Shown: positions 28,238 to 38,801 of the stretch, piece after piece | Position numbering within the stretch: the first letter of the stretch is position 1 | Layout: each line of letters opens with the position of its first letter | Source: Sphingomonas sp. 35-24ZXX | Lineage (GTDB): Bacteria; Pseudomonadota; Alphaproteobacteria; Sphingomonadales; Sphingomonadaceae | Reading direction: 5' to 3' | Length of the DNA stretch: 64,000 bases | NCBI RefSeq assembly: GCF_000786215.1 | Contig: NZ_JROG01000003.1 | Span: 1,054,001 to 1,118,000, forward strand | Program-made: the position numbers and the translations under genes | The notes under the pieces: generated by a model | What the model saw: the letters and a program-made list of their open reading frames with translations, nothing else | The model's database searches: none | Told to the model about the DNA's origin: nothing

Positions 28238-28726
28238 ATGTCGATTCGCATCCCTTATCTATGCCGGATAGTGGGCCACAAGCGGGATCGAAAGCGCGCG
28301 TGGTTCGATGGAATGGACTGGCGAAGCAATTGCATTTATTGCGAAATTTCCATGATACGCGGCGCGCACGGCTGGCGACCTTTCCTGCCGTCCGATTATT
28401 CTGTGAACCGGGACAGCAAGGACGTCGCGCGACTGCAGATGCACCAGCCATGCAAGATTGCGGCTCATCGCGAGACGACGGCCGATGCGACCGAAACACC
28501 GCGCGCTCTTCAGCGCGGGGAACGCCGACCCGGCGCGCGCGATCTTCTGCAACCGCCCGAACCGGGTGAGCGGGCCGTGCAGGCAAGCGCCGCGCAAGCG
28601 GACGATGCCGCAGACGCGCACATCCGCAGCGAAGCCGTTTCGGGCTCGACCTATCGCCAGAGGTTCATCACCGCCGCAGGCTGGCGGGTGGCACAGCGGC
28701 GCAATGCGCAGGACCGCTACGGCTGA
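28238..28726 (+). CDS. Small basic Cys protein, DUF1660-like N-terminus, unknown
   Basis: A 162-residue protein that I cannot assign firmly. Residues 1-50 (IPYLCRIVGHKRDRKRAW, then SNCIYCEISMIR and GWRPF) have the C-x(n)-GHKR...C-x2-C pattern of short prophage-type zinc proteins (DUF1660-like). The remaining 110 residues are polar, Arg/Ala/Glu-rich and low in structure. The upstream 120 bases are strikingly AT-rich for this genome and hold TTGCAT/ATGCAA repeats and a CtrA-like half-match, suggesting a regulated or acquired promoter. The start is ambiguous: the ATG at 28238 gives the best N-terminus, while an ATG at 28220 is also in frame. Confidence 0.5.
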   Translation: MSIRIPYLCRIVGHKRDRKRAWFDGMDWRSNCIYCEISMIRGAHGWRPFLPSDYSVNRDSKDVARLQMHQPCKIAAHRETTADATETPRALQRGERRPGARDLLQPPEPGERAVQASAAQADDAADAHIRSEAVSGSTYRQRFITAAGWRVAQRRNAQDRYG

Positions 28727-28803
28727 GGCGCACTTGCGCCAGACTGACCGCGCGATGCAGCCACAGGGGGCACGGCGCGATGCCAGCCCCCTGTCCCGTC
28801 CGT

Positions 28804-30936
<2,133 letters not shown>

Positions 30937-30984
30937 GTGCGATCCTTTATGTGGTGAAGGGGAAATGTGTTGATTGGACAAACG

Positions 30985-31019
30985 AAAACAGGCCGCGAAT
31001 GTGCACATTCGCGGCCTGT
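30985..31019 (-). terminator. Terminator of the rpsM-rplQ operon
   Basis: ACAGGCCGCGAAT (30988-31000) pairs perfectly with ATTCGCGGCCTGT (31007-31019) around GTGCAC. On the minus strand it is followed by TTTTCGTTTG. It lies 28 bases after the rplQ stop. Confidence 0.85.
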
Positions 31020-31046
31020 CTGGCAATCCGGTATCGGATGATACTG

Positions 31047-31469
31047 TTACGCGCCTTCGTACTCGTCTTCCTCAACCATCACCGGGCCCGAATCCTTGCC
31101 CTTGGCGCTGGTGTCGCGGTCGACCAGTTCGATGATGCCCATCGGCGCAGCGTCCGAAGCGCGGAAACCGGCCTTGAGCACGCGGGTGTAGCCACCGGCG
31201 CGGTCGGCATAACGCGGTGCGAGCGTATCGAACAGCTTGACCAGCTGGGCGTCGTCCATCAGGCGCGCCATCGCCAGACGACGGTTCGAAAGACCGCCGC
31301 GCTTGGCGAGCGTGATCAGCTTTTCGACATAAGGACGCAGTTCGCGAGCCTTGGGCAGAGTGGTGGTGATCTGCTCGTGCTTGATCAGCGAGGCTGCCAT
31401 GTTGCGCAGCATCGCGATACGGTGCGAGCTGGTCCGCTGCAGCTTGCGCTTGCCTACTCCGTGACGCAT
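31047..31469 (-). CDS. rplQ: 50S ribosomal protein L17
   Basis: L17, 140 residues. Recognised from [39 protein letters not shown] and [20 protein letters not shown]. The last 20 residues (about 120-140) are an acidic extension ending EEDEYEGA. It is the last gene of the alpha operon, but a 166-base palindromic repeat separates it from rpoA. Confidence 0.98.
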   Translation of the reverse strand: MRHGVGKRKLQRTSSHRIAMLRNMAASLIKHEQITTTLPKARELRPYVEKLITLAKRGGLSNRRLAMARLMDDAQLVKLFDTLAPRYADRAGGYTRVLKAGFRASDAAPMGIIELVDRDTSAKGKDSGPVMVEEDEYEGA

Positions 31470-31542
31470 TTTTCAGTACTCCGTTCGTAAGGGGTCCGTT
31501 TCAGGTAACCCGGTCCAGGCAAATCAGGGTCTTGCCTTGAAA

Positions 31543-31708
31543 CCCCCTCCCCCCTGGAGGGGGAGGAAAGTGAAGGTTGCGGGCTTGCCCGCTACCGAAA
31601 CTTGGAGAGGGGGGAGCGATCCAGAACCGCTGCAGCCCCCTCACCCAGCTACGACTAGGGCTATGCAGCCCAAGTCTTCGCAACCCTCTCCCTCGAAGGG
31701 GAGAGGGG
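31543..31708. repeat. Composite palindromic repeat inside the alpha operon
   Basis: Left palindrome CCCCCTCCCCCCTGGAGGGG (from 31544), right palindrome CCCTCTCCCTCGAAGGGGAG (from 31684). It sits between rpoA and rplQ, where a terminator-like structure could lower rplQ expression or mark an mRNA processing site. Confidence 0.85.
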
Positions 31709-31715
31709 TTTGTTG

Positions 31716-32768
31716 TCAGCCCAGCAGTTCCTGCTCGAGCTTCTTGGCCATTTCCTCGATGTTCTCGGGCGGCCAGCCGGGGATGTCCATGCCGAGGCGC
31801 AGACCCATGCTGGAGAGCACTTCCTTGATTTCGTTCAAGGACTTGCGGCCGAAGTTCGGGGTACGCAGCATCTCGGCTTCGGTCTTCTGGACCAGATCGC
31901 CGATATAGATGATGTTGTCGTTCTTCAGGCAGTTGGCCGAACGCACCGACAGTTCCAGTTCGTCGACCTTTTTGAGGAGGTAACGGTTGATCTGGTTGGC
32001 GTCGCCCTCGTCCGGAGCAGTCTGGCTCACCGCACCCGGGGTGCTGGTGGTCATGCTGTCTTCGAAGTGGACGAACAGCTGCAGCTGGTCCTGAAGGATG
32101 CGTGCCGAATAGGCGACGGCATCTTCCGGGGTCACGGTGCCATCGGTTTCGATGGTCAGCGACAGACGGTCATAGTCCAGTTCCTGGCCGACGCGGGTGT
32201 TTTCCACCTTGTACGACACCTGACGGATCGGCGAGAACAGCGAGTCGACGGGGATCAGGCCGATCGGCGCATCGATCGGACGGTTGGCCACGGCGGGGAC
32301 ATAGCCCTTGCCGGTGTCGCAGGTCAGTTCGATGTTCAGCGTCGCGCCGTCATCCAGATGACAGATCACGAGATCCTTGTTCATCACTTCGATATCGCCG
32401 GACACGGCGATGTCGCCAGCCTTCACCTGCGCGGGGCCGGTGGCCGAAAGCTGGAGGCGCTTGGGGCCTTCGCCTTCCATCTTCAGCGCGATCTGCTTCA
32501 CGTTGAGAACGATGTCGGTCACGTCTTCACGCACGCCAGCGAGCGAGGAAAACTCGTGCAGTGCGTTCTCGATCTTGATCGAGGTGATGGCTGCGCCCTG
32601 GAGCGACGACAGCAGCACCCGGCGAAGGGCGTTGCCGAGCGTCAGGCCGAAGCCGCGCTCCAGCGGTTCTGCAACAAAGGTTGCCTTGCGCTTGGGATCG
32701 CCGCCGCTCTTGACCTCAAGACCGTTCGGCTTCTTCAGTTCCTGCCAGTTCTTGATGTTGACAGTCAT
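31716..32768 (-). CDS. rpoA: RNA polymerase alpha subunit
   Basis: RpoA, 350 residues. The N-terminal domain (to about residue 235) shows [20 protein letters not shown] and [20 protein letters not shown], which form the dimer interface and contact beta. The C-terminal domain (about 255-330) has [20 protein letters not shown] and [20 protein letters not shown], which bind UP elements and activators. The frame is open 24 codons upstream, but GGGGAAG before the ATG at 32768 fixes the start [15 protein letters not shown]. Confidence 0.98.
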   Translation of the reverse strand: MTVNIKNWQELKKPNGLEVKSGGDPKRKATFVAEPLERGFGLTLGNALRRVLLSSLQGAAITSIKIENALHEFSSLAGVREDVTDIVLNVKQIALKMEGEGPKRLQLSATGPAQVKAGDIAVSGDIEVMNKDLVICHLDDGATLNIELTCDTGKGYVPAVANRPIDAPIGLIPVDSLFSPIRQVSYKVENTRVGQELDYDRLSLTIETDGTVTPEDAVAYSARILQDQLQLFVHFEDSMTTSTPGAVSQTAPDEGDANQINRYLLKKVDELELSVRSANCLKNDNIIYIGDLVQKTEAEMLRTPNFGRKSLNEIKEVLSSMGLRLGMDIPGWPPENIEEMAKKLEQELLG

Positions 32769-32882
32769 AGACTTCCCCTGAGTGTTGGGCGAGGGCGACG
32801 CGTGTACAGTGCGCTTGGGAGCCCCGGCCGGAAATTTCATGGAATGGCGCGTCCGCCATCCCCGTAGTGAACAGCCTGGGTG

Positions 32883-33272
32883 TCAGACGCGACGCCGCTT
32901 GGACGGACGAACCCCGTTATGGGGGATCGGCGTCACGTCGCGGATCGAGGTGATGGTAAAGCCCACCGCCTGCAGGGCACGAAGAGCCGATTCACGACCC
33001 GAACCCGGGCCCTTGACTTCGACTTCCAGCGTGCGGACGCCATGTTCGGCGGCCTTGCGGCCCGCGTCTTCTGCGCAAACCTGCGCAGCATACGGGGTCG
33101 ACTTGCGGCTGCCCTTGAAGCCCATCATGCCGGCAGACGACCAGCTGATCGCATTGCCCTGGGCATCGGTGATGGTGATCATGGTGTTGTTGAAGCTGGC
33201 ATTGACGTGAGCAATGCCGGCCGAGATGTTCTTGCGCTCGCGCTTTTTGAGCCTCTGCGGTTCGCGTGCCAT
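32883..33272 (-). CDS. rpsK: 30S ribosomal protein S11
   Basis: S11, 129 residues, full length. Recognised from [40 protein letters not shown] and the C-terminal [18 protein letters not shown]. It helps shape the mRNA exit platform. The gap to rpsM is 75 bases and to rpoA 114 bases, both loose for this operon, leaving room for processing or regulatory sites. Confidence 0.98.
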   Translation of the reverse strand: MAREPQRLKKRERKNISAGIAHVNASFNNTMITITDAQGNAISWSSAGMMGFKGSRKSTPYAAQVCAEDAGRKAAEHGVRTLEVEVKGPGSGRESALRALQAVGFTITSIRDVTPIPHNGVRPSKRRRV

Positions 33273-33347
33273 AATTCGTTATCCTGGAATAAAGGGATTG
33301 CTGAAAAAGAATACAAGGGCGGGACGCATGCTAGCGCCCCGTCGTCC

Positions 33348-33716
33348 TTACTTCTTCTTGCCGGCGATCGGCTTGGCCTTGCCCTTGCGGGTGCGCGCAT
33401 TGGTGTGCGTGCGCTGGCCACGGACCGGAAGGCCCTTGCGATGACGCAGGCCGCGATAGCAGGCGAGGTCCATCAGACGCTTGATGTTCATCGCGGTCTG
33501 GCGACGAAGGTCACCTTCCACGGTGTGTTCGGCATCGATGGTTTCGCGGATCTGCAGCACTTCCGCGTCGCTCAGGTCCTGAACGCGACGGGTGTGATCG
33601 ATACCCAGCTTGTCGGCAATTTCCAGCGCCTTGGTGCGCCCGATTCCATGGATGTAGGTCAGCGCGATGATAACGCGCTTGTTGGTGGGGATGTTGACCC
33701 CGGCGATACGTGCCAC
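33348..33716 (-). CDS. rpsM: 30S ribosomal protein S13
   Basis: S13, 122 residues, full length. Recognised from [37 protein letters not shown] and the C-terminal [20 protein letters not shown]. It contacts the P-site tRNA and bridges to the 50S head. Here it is the first gene of the alpha operon: no secY, adk or rpmJ lies upstream, because the neighbouring gene is on the other strand. A promoter and a structured leader precede it. Confidence 0.98.
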   Translation of the reverse strand: MARIAGVNIPTNKRVIIALTYIHGIGRTKALEIADKLGIDHTRRVQDLSDAEVLQIRETIDAEHTVEGDLRRQTAMNIKRLMDLACYRGLRHRKGLPVRGQRTHTNARTRKGKAKPIAGKKK

Positions 33717-33789
33717 TTAATACTTCTCCTGCTCCACAGGGCGCGGCACCCGCCGCAGCCCCATCTCAACGCTTCACGGTCATAAAGCG

Positions 33790-33829
33790 CAAAATTCAGG
33801 CCTTCGCATGGGTTGATGCGTAGGCCTGA
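33790..33829 (-). promoter_or_regulatory. Terminator-like hairpin in the rpsM operon leader
   Basis: A 14 bp stem with one mismatch: TCAGGCCT and CGCAT (33796-33809) with ATGCG and AGGCCTGA (33816-33829), loop GGGTTG. Read on the minus strand it is followed by ATTTTG. It lies between the rpsM promoter and the rpsM start, so attenuation or protein-mediated autoregulation is possible. Confidence 0.5.
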
Positions 33830-33859
33830 TTTGAAGCCGCTCGATGAAAATGAATGCCG

Positions 33860-33888
33860 CGCATAAGCGGAGTCGCCCACACTGTCAA
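33860..33888 (-). promoter_or_regulatory. Sigma-70 promoter for rpsM-rpsK-rpoA-rplQ
   Basis: On the minus strand TTGACA (33888-33883), 17 bases, TATGCG (33865-33860). The predicted transcript start is near 33853, giving a leader of about 135 bases before rpsM. Confidence 0.65.
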
Positions 33889-34020
33889 GCGCGGGACAAG
33901 ACAAAAGCCGACGAGTTGCGCGACATTTATGGATTGCGCGTGTCGTGTTGCCAAGATCATACTCTTCCCCTGCCCCGCGCGCAAGACAACGCAAGTCGAA
34001 CAGGGGCCAAGGGGGGCCTC

Positions 34021-35118
34021 ATGACCGACGACACGCCTGCTGTACCCTTTTCCGGCGATCCCGCCTCCGCTCCGCCGGGGCCGGCCCTGCCCTTCACGCT
34101 TGCGGGCGTGACGATCGATCCGGGGACCAGTGCGACGATCGCGATTCCCGTCAGCAACACCGCGACCGGCCTGCCCGCCAGCCTCTATGTCCGCGTGCTC
34201 CACGGCGCTAGGCCCGGCCCGTGCATCTTCGTCTCCGCCGCGATCCATGGCGACGAGATCGTCGGCACCGCCGTCATCCAGCGGCTGCTCGCCAAGCTCG
34301 ATGCCGCGACCATGGCGGGCACCGTGCTGTTCCTGCCGGTGGTCAACATCTTCGGCTTTCAGGCGCACAGCCGCTATCTACCTGACCGGCGCGATCTCAA
34401 CCGCTCGTTCCCCGGCAGCGCCAAGGGCTCGCTCGCGGGCCAGCTTGCCAACAAGTTCCTGAAAGAGGTGATCTGCCACTGTTCGCTAGGCATCGATATC
34501 CACTCCGCTGCGGTCCATCGCTACAACCTGCCGCAGATCCGCATCGCCCCCGATAACGAGACCTTACGCGAACTCGCGATGCTGTTCGGTGCGCATGCGG
34601 TGATCGAGAGCCCGCTGCGCCCCGGATCGTTGCGCGACATCGCGCGCGGCGAAGGGGTGGACATGCTGCTGATGGAGGCCGGCGAGGCGCTGCGCTTCGA
34701 CGAACTGTCGGTGCGCTGCGGCGTCAACGGCGTGCTCAACGTGATGGCGCATCTGGGCATGATCCAGCCGCACCCCGAGGCGACGCAGGTCACCATCCCT
34801 GCCCGCTCCCGCCGCGCCGTCTGGGTCCGCGCCCCGCGCGGAGGCCTGTGCGTGCTCCAGCAGAAGTCGGGCGACGCGGTGAAGAAAGGCGAGGTCATCG
34901 GCCGCGTCGCGGGCATCTTCGGCGACGACGCGATAGAGTTTCGCGCCCCCATCGACGGCATCATCATCGGCCACGCCGTGCTGCCCGTCGTCAACCAGGG
35001 CGACGCCTTGGTGCACATCGCCGAGGTGCTGCGCTTCGGCGATGTCGAGGAGCGGGTGGATCAGATTACCGAGGCGCTGCTGAACGACCGGCTGCTGGAT
35101 GAGGATGAGTTGATTTGA
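34021..35118 (+). CDS. Succinylglutamate desuccinylase/aspartoacylase family protein
   Basis: A 365-residue M14-like zinc hydrolase of the AstE/AspA family. Zinc ligands are visible as AAIHGDEIVG (His and Glu) and LGIDIHSAAVHR (His), with the substrate-carboxylate residues DRRDLNRSFPG. The C-terminal 100 residues (GLCVLQQKSGDAVKKGEVIG) form a biotinyl-lipoyl-like barrel typical of the longer group, which is distinct from true AstE; the substrate is therefore unknown. The strong AAGGGGGG before the ATG at 34021 fixes the start. It is divergent from the ribosomal operon and is the last normal-GC gene before the AT-rich island. Confidence 0.85.
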   Translation: MTDDTPAVPFSGDPASAPPGPALPFTLAGVTIDPGTSATIAIPVSNTATGLPASLYVRVLHGARPGPCIFVSAAIHGDEIVGTAVIQRLLAKLDAATMAGTVLFLPVVNIFGFQAHSRYLPDRRDLNRSFPGSAKGSLAGQLANKFLKEVICHCSLGIDIHSAAVHRYNLPQIRIAPDNETLRELAMLFGAHAVIESPLRPGSLRDIARGEGVDMLLMEAGEALRFDELSVRCGVNGVLNVMAHLGMIQPHPEATQVTIPARSRRAVWVRAPRGGLCVLQQKSGDAVKKGEVIGRVAGIFGDDAIEFRAPIDGIIIGHAVLPVVNQGDALVHIAEVLRFGDVEERVDQITEALLNDRLLDEDELI

Positions 35119-35238
35119 GGGGGGGCAGATCATCAACGCCCGAAAGTTGCCTAGCCGACACAGCTAAACATATGCAAATGCTGTAGATTGACAAACCATC
35201 GAATTTGCAACGAAGATCTGGAGTGTCAGGGGAGCCAG

Positions 35239-35907
35239 ATGACCAATCAATCAGAAAGAGCCAAAGCACGGTCGGCGCGAATCAATGCCTTTAATATGAG
35301 CGTTCAAATCCGACCTGATTCACCAAACAGACGGACGCTTTATGATGCCATTCAAAAACAAACGCTCAATGCACAAGACCGTCGAAAAATAAAGGAGTTC
35401 ACGAAACGGGGCGCTGCATTGGCTGCAGTTCAGCGTTCTGGGGGATCCGATTTATATGTCGATCGTTATCTACGACACTTTATTTCAGAGTACAACGGCC
35501 GACTTTTTCAAGGGGAAGGGATGCACATGCCCTCCTCATTCAATATCGTTGGATCATTCTTGGAGCCTGCGGAAGATGCATTTATATTAAAGCTCCTACC
35601 ACAGTATGAAAATATTCTTTCTTTTAATAAGATGTTGGATCACATTACTGATCCCAAATCCGACACTTCTTTAAAATTTGCATCGTCAGATATGGAAGAG
35701 TTGACCATATACGAAATAAACATGCTCGGTGGACATGCTGCGTTTAAAGTCCCAGGCAGTGATAATTTTGTATTTTGTGGCGTCGCATGTTGTCGCGAAG
35801 GTAATGAGGTTTCATTAATGGGTATATTTGGCCGGGAAAATCCAAATCCGGTAAAAAAACGTGATTCAGTAGATCCGAAGTATCTGAACCCTGATAAGTT
35901 ATTTTAA
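35239..35907 (+). CDS. AT-rich island ORF, N-terminal part of a probable split gene
   Basis: A 222-residue protein (ATG at 35239 after GGGGAG) of low GC and codon use unlike its neighbours, which indicates recent acquisition. I do not recognise a domain. It starts MTNQSERAKARSARINAFNM, is mixed helix/strand, and contains ADMEELTIYEINMLGGHAAF-like and FVFCGVACCREGNEVSLMGI segments that look like a folded globular domain. The frame stops at TAA 35905-35907, but a -1 shift at that point enters the frame of the next gene, which is open from 35898 with no normal start until 35991. The two probably were one gene. Confidence 0.6.
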   Translation: MTNQSERAKARSARINAFNMSVQIRPDSPNRRTLYDAIQKQTLNAQDRRKIKEFTKRGAALAAVQRSGGSDLYVDRYLRHFISEYNGRLFQGEGMHMPSSFNIVGSFLEPAEDAFILKLLPQYENILSFNKMLDHITDPKSDTSLKFASSDMEELTIYEINMLGGHAAFKVPGSDNFVFCGVACCREGNEVSLMGIFGRENPNPVKKRDSVDPKYLNPDKLF

Positions 35908-35990
35908 AAGATTTTGTAGAAAATGCTGATCATGGAGATCAGCCACTCTTTGGAGACGATGGATATCAACCAATAATTCTTTTAGCGCGA

Positions 35991-36881
35991 GTGGATATTG
36001 ATGCCGGCACGGTCCAATCTCGCATGGCGCTTGAAGAATTAAAGGATACTTTTAATGTTTTCAGCGATGACCCAAACGAAATGGATTATATTTATAAACA
36101 CGCCGACATTCCAGACGATTTCATAGAAAATATGATAAAGAAAATTGAAGAATACAATCCTCTTTTTGAGCTTTTGTTTGCGGTACCAAGTTGCCTTTCC
36201 CTTATGGATGGTGACGATGTAGGACTTGAGCGTCATCCTACCAAGCTACGGCTTGAACCAAAAGGGACAGATGCAAAGTGCGCCTCTCAACTGTCAATCA
36301 AAGAAGCTCCCCGATATGTTACTGTCACGACACTTTATGATCTAGGAGGTGATCCCGGTGCATCTCGAGAAATTTCGCCATCCAATTTAAAGATTGAAAC
36401 GAGTGGTTACTGGCGAACTTTAGAATTTGGACAGACAGGCGCAGACAAATCGGGCAATCCTGTCCAAGGCAAGTCTTGGGTCAATCACCAAAAATCTTGG
36501 ATTGAAACAGAAACCTGCGGTCATGTTTCTCCTTTCGAGACCGGATCGATCATTGAGCCGCTTTCGTCTGAAAATTTAGGCTGGATTTATGTGTTGAGAA
36601 ACGCGACCCACCCTCGTGACGTTTACAAAATTGGGTATACTACGGTAGATGTTGATGCGCGCGCATCGCAGTTAAGCGGAACTAGTGGGCAACCCGATAT
36701 ATTTGGAGTCATGGAGAATTGGAAAGTTAAAGAACCGCGATTAATTGAATCAGAAATACATGATGCCCTAAAGGCCCATCGCGTAAATATAAAACGGGAG
36801 TTTTTTCAATTAAAATACGATCGCATTCGCCAAATTATTGTACGTATTATTGAAAAGTACGGCGCTCTGGTTGACGCTTAG
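35991..36881 (+). CDS. GIY-YIG/T5orf172-domain nuclease, C-terminal part of split gene
   Basis: 296 residues from the first standard start (GTG 35991); the frame is open back to 35898 and reads like protein (FVENADHGDQPLFGDD). Residues about 108-175 hold a GYWRTLEFGQTGADK...WVNHQKSW segment seen in phage and mobile-element proteins. Residues about 196-291 are a T5orf172-type GIY-YIG domain: GWIYVLRN, DVYKIGYTTVDVDARASQL (Arg), ESEIHDALKAHRV (Glu254, His257) and KREFFQLK (Glu270). The catalytic residues appear to be present. Low GC and foreign codon use. Possible roles are mobile-element endonuclease or phage defence. Confidence 0.7.
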   Translation: MDIDAGTVQSRMALEELKDTFNVFSDDPNEMDYIYKHADIPDDFIENMIKKIEEYNPLFELLFAVPSCLSLMDGDDVGLERHPTKLRLEPKGTDAKCASQLSIKEAPRYVTVTTLYDLGGDPGASREISPSNLKIETSGYWRTLEFGQTGADKSGNPVQGKSWVNHQKSWIETETCGHVSPFETGSIIEPLSSENLGWIYVLRNATHPRDVYKIGYTTVDVDARASQLSGTSGQPDIFGVMENWKVKEPRLIESEIHDALKAHRVNIKREFFQLKYDRIRQIIVRIIEKYGALVDA

Positions 36882-37382
36882 CCGGAAAAATGTGTTCATC
36901 CGCCAGCAGGCGCTTGGCGCACAAATCGCCAAACTTGACAACTTTAGCCAAATAGGTTAAGAAACCACCCCGCCGCCGTACCAATCTGCCCGGTACGGAT
37001 GCACGGCACAGGCCTCCGTTTTACCGGGGGTGGCGGGTTGGGGTTGGCGGGGGGCTTTCGCGAGAGCCGGGATCCGTCGGGAGCCGAACCAGGCAGGCAG
37101 ACGGTCAGCCGCGCGGGTCAAGACGCCTTCCTCACCGCGCAAACCGGCATCGCGCCGGGGGCCACCGCAAGCACCAGATGGAAAGGCGCAACCGGCCCTT
37201 GGCGGACTGAGGCTTTGACCCAATCATCCGCTGCACACCGCCGCCCGCCATCCGGCCCCGCCGGATCGCCCCGGCCCGCCACCTTGCGCTCTCCTGCTGC
37301 GTGGCGTGGAGCTGTGTGCGGAAATCCAACGGCATCGCTGATGTGCGCGCGGGGCCTTGGCTCAGGCTGACCGGGCCTCAAG
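36882..37382. other. GC-rich spacer with no supported gene
   Basis: After the island the base composition returns to GC-rich near 36960. Open frames on both strands here look random (Pro/Arg/Ala/Gly-rich, no motif, no ribosome site). A hairpin CCGTACC/GGTACGG lies at about 36977-36998, and a TTGACA at 36935-36940 has no clear partner or target gene. It may be the scar of an insertion. No tRNA or integrase remnant was seen. Confidence 0.5.
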
Positions 37383-37543
37383 CCCTCCCCCTCGATGGGG
37401 GAGGGTTGGGTGGGGGTGAACTCTCCGGATCAACCTTTGGATTGTTCGACGCGCCATCGGCATCCAGGCGCACCGTCACCCTCACCGCTGCGACTAGGTG
37501 GCAAGCCACCAAGTCTCGCTGCCTCTCCCATCAAGGGAGAGGC
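37383..37543. repeat. Composite palindromic repeat, left copy around the acidic protein
   Basis: CCCTCCCCCTCGATGGGGGA at the left and GCCTCTCCCATCAAGGGAGA at the right. The copy at 38006-38165 is nearly identical and in the same orientation; they flank the acidic-protein gene. Confidence 0.85.
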
Positions 37544-37621
37544 GTGAGATCGCGCCCACCCCGATCGCTGGCGCCATCCCGCTCTGCCTCCCCCAGATCG
37601 CCGGGGGGAGAATTGGCGCGA

Positions 37622-37915
37622 TCAGTCGAGGCTGTCTTCCTCGTCGTCATCGTTGCGTTCGCCGTCGAACGCGCTGTTGTCGATCTGGCCGGAGCTGACC
37701 ATCTGGTTCATGTGATCGACCAGGTCCTGCTCGTCCTCGGGCACGACCGAGACGCCGCTGGTGGCGACCTTCTCGCTGTCTTCGCTGGGATCGTCCTGGC
37801 GATTCAGCGCATCGTCGGCGACGTCGTTGGCCTGGCCCTCGTCGCGCTGCTCCTGGTTGTCCATGGCGTCTGAGTCTTTGATGTTATCGGGGGTCTTGTC
37901 GGGGCTGGCGGCCAT
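37622..37915 (-). CDS. Small, very acidic hypothetical protein
   Basis: A 97-residue hydrophilic protein, extremely rich in Asp, Glu, Asn and Gln (for example DNQEQRDEGQANDVADD and the end GERNDDDEEDSLD), with no Cys, no signal peptide and no membrane segment. It is probably disordered in the cytoplasm. I do not recognise a family. AAGGA eight bases before the ATG at 37915 supports translation. It stands alone on its strand between two near-identical palindromic repeats. Confidence 0.65.
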   Translation of the reverse strand: MAASPDKTPDNIKDSDAMDNQEQRDEGQANDVADDALNRQDDPSEDSEKVATSGVSVVPEDEQDLVDHMNQMVSSGQIDNSAFDGERNDDDEEDSLD

Positions 37916-38005
37916 GCGGCGGGTCCTTATGCTCAAGGTTACGTCTGCCGCATACTACCCGCAGCATGGCCGGGGCGTTCCGGCGGGGCAATCAACCGCC
38001 AAAAG

Positions 38006-38165
38006 CCCTCCCCCTCGATGGGGGAGGGTTGGGTGGGGGTGATCTCTCCGGATTGGACGGCGGCTAGCCTTTGCGCTGTCAGCACCCGGCCGCACCATCA
38101 CCCTCACCGCTGCGACTAGGCAGCAAGCTGCCAAGTCTCGCTGCCTCTCCCATCAAGGGAGAAGC
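38006..38165. repeat. Composite palindromic repeat, right copy around the acidic protein
   Basis: Matches 37383-37543: the same left palindrome, then GGTTGGGTGGGGGTGA, and a GCCTCTCCCATCAAGGGAGA right end. It separates the acidic-protein gene from the GNAT pair on the same strand. Confidence 0.85.
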
Positions 38166-38206
38166 AAGATCTGTCGGCCCCCTTTCGCACGCGGGCGGAA
38201 AGAAGA

Positions 38207-38797
38207 TCAGCCGATCAGCGGCACATGCGGGGCGCAGTCTCTCGGGATCACGCCGGTGAGCCTGGGGTCGGGCAGCAGCTCGATCTCGCGGCCCGTCGGC
38301 GTGAACCCCTGCGCGATATAGAATCCAAGCGCGCGCGGATCGTCGAGCGTGCAGGTGTGCACCCAGACGCGTTGCACGCCGCCGCGCCAGGCGAGGCCCA
38401 AAGCCTGGCCCATCAGCCAGCCGCCCAGGCCCTGCCCGGTAAGCTGCGGGATCAGCCCGAAGAATGCGATCTCGCACTGGCCGGGCGCGCGGAAATCGAG
38501 TTCGAGCAGCCCCACCTCGATCCCCTGCGGATCGAGCACCGCAAAGATCTCCACCGCATCATCGGTCAGGATCGCCGCCAGCGCATCGTCCGCCATCACC
38601 AGCCGCGAGAACCACAGCCAGGGTTCGCCCACCCGCCGATACAGCAACCGGTACTTGTCGATTCCCGGCGCGCTCCAGCGCTTGAGCCGCAGCGGCGAGG
38701 GCTTGAGCGGACGCGGGCGCGGCCGCGCGCGCATCTCCAGATGCGTCACCACCGTCGCAATCTCGCCCGGCGTCACCGGGATAAAGCGCGAGGTCAT
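38207..38797 (-). CDS. GNAT N-acetyltransferase
   Basis: A 196-residue GNAT enzyme. The acetyl-CoA loop is LIPQLTGQGLGGWLMGQAL (Q-G-L-G-G), followed by RVWVHTCTLDDPRALGFYIA, the helix that normally ends near the conserved Tyr and Gly. The first 60 residues (MTSRFIPVTPGEIATVV, RPRPRPLKPSPL) are atypical and Arg/Pro-rich. The substrate is unknown. It starts four bases after the stop of the lipoprotein gene, so it is co-transcribed with it and translationally linked. Confidence 0.85.
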   Translation of the reverse strand: MTSRFIPVTPGEIATVVTHLEMRARPRPRPLKPSPLRLKRWSAPGIDKYRLLYRRVGEPWLWFSRLVMADDALAAILTDDAVEIFAVLDPQGIEVGLLELDFRAPGQCEIAFFGLIPQLTGQGLGGWLMGQALGLAWRGGVQRVWVHTCTLDDPRALGFYIAQGFTPTGREIELLPDPRLTGVIPRDCAPHVPLIG

Positions 38798-38801
38798 ACG
38801 C

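Noticed and set aside
28764-28793. Terminator between the small Cys protein and prolyl oligopeptidase
   Set aside because: CAGGGGGC/GCCCCCTG forms a hairpin but lacks a T run on either strand, so I did not call it.
35895-35915. Programmed -1 frameshift in the island gene
   Set aside because: No standard slippery heptamer and no evident downstream structure; mutation or error is more likely.
36957-37381. Open frames on both strands after the island
   Set aside because: No motif, no ribosome site, random composition; left as spacer.
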